Below, in pieces: positions 61,174 to 64,000 of a stretch of 64,000 nt of DNA. Source of the DNA: Leisingera caerulea DSM 24564 (lineage in GTDB: Bacteria; Pseudomonadota; Alphaproteobacteria; Rhodobacterales; Rhodobacteraceae); NCBI RefSeq assembly GCF_000473325.1, contig NZ_KI421513.1, forward strand, positions 611,217 through 675,216. Direction: 5' to 3'. Made by a program: the position numbers and the translations under genes. The notes beneath the pieces were generated by a model. It searched no databases, was not told where the DNA came from, and was given only the letters and a program-made list of their open reading frames with translations. Position 1 is the first letter of the stretch; each line of letters opens with the position of its first letter.

Positions 61174-62424
61174 GTGTCAGCGCTGTCAGAAGATCAGGAT
61201 GATGGCGCTGCAGTCAGACCATTCAGCCGCCTGTCCCTGCTTTTTGTTCTGGCCACGGTGATGATCGACGCCATGGGCATCGGGCTGATCATGCCGGTGA
61301 TGCCGAACCTGATCACCGAGGTGCAGGGCGGCTCGCTGGCGCAGGCGGCGGTCTGGGGCGGTGTTCTCAGCACGGTGTTCGCAGTGATGCAGTTCCTGTT
61401 CAGCCCAGTTCTGGGCAGCCTGTCCGATGCGGTGGGGCGGCGGCCGGTGCTGCTGGTCTCGCTGTTTGTGATGGCGCTGGACTACCTGATCATGGCGGTG
61501 GCCGGCACCATGTGGCTGCTGCTTCTGGGCCGTGTTCTGGGCGGAATCACCGCTGCCACCCACTCCACCGCAGGTGCCTATATCGCCGACATTTCGCCGC
61601 CCGAGAAGAAGGCTGCCAATTTCGGTCTGCTTGGCGCGGCTTTTGGCGCGGGTTTCGTGCTGGGCCCGCTGATAGGCGGACTGCTGGGAGAACTGGGCAC
61701 GCGCGCGCCCTTCTATGCCGCCGCGCTGCTGGTTCTGGCGAATTTCGCCCTGGGCTGGTTCGTCATGGGCGAGACAGTCCGGGAGGATAACCGCCGCCCC
61801 TTCGACTGGCGCCGCGCCAACCCGTTCGGCGCTTTCCGGGCAGTCGGGCGCATTCCAGGGATCAAGGCGCTGTTGTGGGTCTATTTCCTCTATTCCGTGG
61901 CGATTTATGTCTACCCGGCGATCTGGTCCTTCTTCACGCTGGAGCGCTTTGGCTGGCAGCCGCAGGTGATCGGGGTGTCGCTGGCGGTCTACGGCGTCTC
62001 GATGGCTTTGGTCCAGGGCTGGCTGCTGCGCTACACAGTGATCTGGGCCGGAGAACGGCAGACGGTGATCTGGGGGCAGGTCTTTGACTTCATTGCCTTT
62101 GGCATCCTGGCCTTTATCTCCAACGGCACCCTGGCGATGCTGCTGATCCCGGTTTCGGCGCTGGGGGCTGTCGTCCAGCCCGCCCTGCAAGGGATGATGG
62201 CGCAGGCGGTGGAGGACAACCAGCAGGGTGAGCTGCAGGGCGTGCTGACCGCCGTCAACGCGCTGGCGATGATCCTGTCGCCGCTGATGATGACCGCAGT
62301 GTTTGCCCGCTTCACGGGCGAAGGCGCCACGCTTTACCTGCCAGGTGCGCCCTTCCTGCTGGCGCTGCTGCTGATGGCCATCGGCTGCGTAGTGTTTCTG
62401 CGCAGCAAATCTTCCGTAACGTAA
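61174..62424 (+). CDS. MFS transporter, TetA/TCR-like
   Basis: 416 residues from a GTG with GGAGGGGA upstream; 12 membrane helices. [21 protein letters not shown] (MFS motif A), [23 protein letters not shown] and [22 protein letters not shown] are shared with the tetracycline-efflux branch. In environmental bacteria such proteins are often not drug pumps; here an aromatic-acid or catabolite transporter is as likely given the pca neighbours. Substrate unknown. Confidence 0.92.
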   Translation: MSALSEDQDDGAAVRPFSRLSLLFVLATVMIDAMGIGLIMPVMPNLITEVQGGSLAQAAVWGGVLSTVFAVMQFLFSPVLGSLSDAVGRRPVLLVSLFVMALDYLIMAVAGTMWLLLLGRVLGGITAATHSTAGAYIADISPPEKKAANFGLLGAAFGAGFVLGPLIGGLLGELGTRAPFYAAALLVLANFALGWFVMGETVREDNRRPFDWRRANPFGAFRAVGRIPGIKALLWVYFLYSVAIYVYPAIWSFFTLERFGWQPQVIGVSLAVYGVSMALVQGWLLRYTVIWAGERQTVIWGQVFDFIAFGILAFISNGTLAMLLIPVSALGAVVQPALQGMMAQAVEDNQQGELQGVLTAVNALAMILSPLMMTAVFARFTGEGATLYLPGAPFLLALLLMAIGCVVFLRSKSSVT

Positions 62425-62505
62425 AACCGCCGGCCCGCTGCCGCATTCCGGCTTGCTTGCGGGGCACCCGCCGCGCCACCCTGCTTCAAAACGGGGAGGA
62501 AGACC

Positions 62506-63594
62506 ATGCAAACCATCAAAGCCGCCGTCTGCCATGCTTTCGGGGCCCCGCTGGTGATTGAGGAGGTGCAGCTGGCGCCGCCCGGCATGGGCGAGGTCGA
62601 GGTGACCCTGGACGCCGTCGCCATCTGCCACAGCGATATCTCCTATGCCGAAGGCGCCTGGGGCGGGCATCTGCCTGCCGTGTATGGGCATGAGGCTGCC
62701 GGGGTGATTACCCGCCTTGGCGCGGGGGTGCAGGGATTTGCAGCGGGCGACTCCGTTGTGGTCACCCTGATCCGCAGCTGCGGCACCTGCCCGTCCTGCG
62801 CGGGCGGCAGGCCGGTTATTTGCGAAACCCCCTATGACGGCGTGAACGGGCCGCTGAAGACAGCCGGAGGCAAACCGCTGGAGCAGGCTATGGCCTGCGG
62901 CGCCTTTGCCGAAAAGGTGGTGGTGGACCAGCGCCAGATCGTGAAGATCCCCGCGAACATGGCCAAGGACGCCGCGGCACTGGTTTCGTGCGGAGTGATC
63001 ACCGGTGTGGGCGCTGTCGTCAACGCCGCCGGGCTGCGGGCGGGCCAGGATGCGGTGGTTATCGGTGCCGGCGGTGTTGGCCTCAACGCCATCCAGGGGG
63101 CCCGTATTGCCGGCGCCCGGCGCATTGTTGCCGTGGACATGAGCCCGGAGAAACTGGAAATCGCCAAGGAATTCGGCGCCACTCACGGGGTTCTGGCGAC
63201 CGAAGAGAAGCCATGGAAGGCGGTGTACAAGGCGCTGGGGGGCCGCGGCGCGGATGCGGTGCTGGTCACTGTCGGCGCCATCCCCGCCTATGAGCAGGCC
63301 CCGCGCTATTTGGCCCGCGGCGGCAAAGCAGTACTGATCGGCATGCCGCATTCAGGTGCCAAGGCCAGCTATGAGCCGGTGGTTCTTGCTGCCGTGGGAC
63401 AGGGGCTTATGGGCTCCAAGATGGGAGATGTGGTGATCCAGCGGGATATTCCGTGGATGGTCGACCTGTACCAGCAGGGCCGCTTGAAGCTGGATGAGCT
63501 GATCTCTGGCCGCTGGTCCCTGGAGCAGATCAACGAGGCCATTGCCGACACCAAGACTGGCTCTGCCAAGCGCAATGTGATTGTCTTTGGCTGA
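62506..63594 (+). CDS. Zinc-dependent alcohol dehydrogenase family protein
   Basis: 362 residues; medium-chain dehydrogenase. Catalytic zinc ligands C41 and H62 (with E63), a structural zinc lobe SCGTCPSCAGGRPVIC, and NAD(P) loop VIGAGGVGLNAIQGARIAGA (about 187-206). It is of the class III/aryl-alcohol type, oxidising an alcohol or reducing an aldehyde; substrate unknown. GGGGAGGA precedes the ATG. Placed after the pca genes and exporter on the same strand. Confidence 0.93.
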   Translation: MQTIKAAVCHAFGAPLVIEEVQLAPPGMGEVEVTLDAVAICHSDISYAEGAWGGHLPAVYGHEAAGVITRLGAGVQGFAAGDSVVVTLIRSCGTCPSCAGGRPVICETPYDGVNGPLKTAGGKPLEQAMACGAFAEKVVVDQRQIVKIPANMAKDAAALVSCGVITGVGAVVNAAGLRAGQDAVVIGAGGVGLNAIQGARIAGARRIVAVDMSPEKLEIAKEFGATHGVLATEEKPWKAVYKALGGRGADAVLVTVGAIPAYEQAPRYLARGGKAVLIGMPHSGAKASYEPVVLAAVGQGLMGSKMGDVVIQRDIPWMVDLYQQGRLKLDELISGRWSLEQINEAIADTKTGSAKRNVIVFG

Positions 63595-63618
63595 CACGCA
63601 CAAACCGGAGCGCAGCAC

Positions 63619-63987
63619 GTGCTGAAATTCCTGACCAGCCTGTTCAAGCCTGAGGCGGTAAAACCGGCCCCCGCCACCTCGGACACGTCGATGCTGTTTG
63701 GGGTGGATGAGATTGCCCCCTTCCTGATCCGGCTTGCCAACAATCGCCGTTTTGGACTGCCCGGCGGGCTTGCGGCCGAGGCCGCCGCGGCGCTGCCGGA
63801 GCTCGGCGAACAGCAGAAGCGCCGCTGGCGCATCGACGGCGGTTTTGACGGCGCGCCTGCGCATTTCGAAATCGAGGTTATGATGGAGCGCGGCGGCGAG
63901 GCAGATGTCACCTTCTTCGCCCCGCAGCCCGCGGTGGAGGAAATCAACAGGGAACTGGCCGCCTTTGATACGGCGGCGGAGCGGTAG
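63619..63987 (+). CDS. Hypothetical protein
   Basis: 122 residues from a GTG with GGAG upstream. No family recognised. It has a short amphipathic N-terminus (LKFLTSLFKP) and a compact mixed alpha/beta body (VDEIAPFLIRLANNRRFGLP; FEIEVMMERGGEADVTFFAP). Follows the alcohol dehydrogenase by 24 bases on the same strand and may be part of the same unit. Confidence 0.7.
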   Translation: MLKFLTSLFKPEAVKPAPATSDTSMLFGVDEIAPFLIRLANNRRFGLPGGLAAEAAAALPELGEQQKRRWRIDGGFDGAPAHFEIEVMMERGGEADVTFFAPQPAVEEINRELAAFDTAAER

Positions 63988-63990
63988 GCC

Positions 63991-64000
63991 ATGAAGCTGC
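63991..64000 (+). other. Possible start of the next gene
   Basis: ATGAAGCTGC begins three bases after the previous stop and runs off the window. Only the first three codons are visible. Confidence 0.3.

Noticed and set aside
61174..62424. Tetracycline-resistance determinant
   Set aside because: It shares family motifs with TetA, but also with many transporters of other substrates; no TetR-type regulator is adjacent and the context is aromatic catabolism.
61186..63351. A 721-codon minus-strand frame opposite the MFS and alcohol dehydrogenase genes
   Set aside because: Antisense shadow; amino-acid make-up typical of reverse reading of GC-rich coding DNA.

Overview
The window looks like chromosomal DNA of a marine alphaproteobacterium of the Roseobacter group (Rhodobacterales). 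It is GC-rich with densely packed genes. Markers of this group include an irr-type iron regulator next to fabA-fabB-fabI, L-malyl-CoA/beta-methylmalyl-CoA lyase (ethylmalonyl-CoA pathway), TIGR02300, DUF1244 and DUF1326 proteins, and the DgcN/DgcA D-glutamate pair. The genus is an inference (Leisingera/Phaeobacter/Ruegeria-like). No prophage, insertion sequence, CRISPR array or integrase was recognised.

Layout. 1-9.9 kb: end of a polyphosphate kinase 2 gene, alanine dehydrogenase with a divergent Lrp regulator, an acidic putative secreted protein and an RTX calcium-binding protein, an MscS channel, a phosphoribosyltransferase-YtoQ-GNAT operon, and a methyltransferase/LysR divergent pair. 10-21.6 kb: a translation cluster (pheT, pheS, rplT, rpmI, then pyk) that is interrupted. 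A secreted esterase, a gene-free stretch and a DUF2513 gene lie between pheS and pheT. A DUF1326 gene, a glutaredoxin-MauE fusion, a PAS histidine kinase and a lectin-like gene lie between pheS and rplT. 21.7-26 kb: N-formylglutamate amidohydrolase, small conserved proteins, an HxlR regulator with a clear operator, a dienelactone hydrolase and a second secreted esterase. 26.4-31.9 kb: D-amino-acid metabolism (dgcN-dgcA-D-amino-acid transaminase), an MFS transporter and malyl-CoA lyase. 32-40.3 kb: Lrp/LysE exporter pair, accA, DUF1206, GntR regulator, adenylate cyclase, metallopeptidase, TIGR02300 and a tRNA-Ala. 40.7-46.7 kb: a copper-handling operon on the minus strand (CCAGAC protein, two lipoproteins including a TolC-like one, Tat-exported multicopper oxidase, cupredoxin-CusF fusion, ABC membrane domain without ATPase, cytochrome c). 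47.5-53.6 kb: radical SAM protein, PhyH dioxygenase/LysR pair, irr and fabABI. 53.9-64 kb: FKBP, a run of catabolic enzymes (haloacid dehalogenase, hydrolases, threonine dehydratase-like, pcaD, pcaB), an MFS exporter and a zinc alcohol dehydrogenase.

The most unusual gene is 18225-19226. Its N-terminal half carries jacalin-lectin signatures, including a GxxxD sugar-binding motif. Its C-terminal half has the Ser/Thr-rich alternating pattern of aerolysin-type pore formers. This is the layout of natterin/Dln1-like lectin toxins and is unexpected beside ribosomal-protein genes. Other points of note: a dispersed repeat family (four copies) at gene ends, three regulator genes with candidate leaderless promoters, the split pheST operon, and the D-glutamate catabolic operon.
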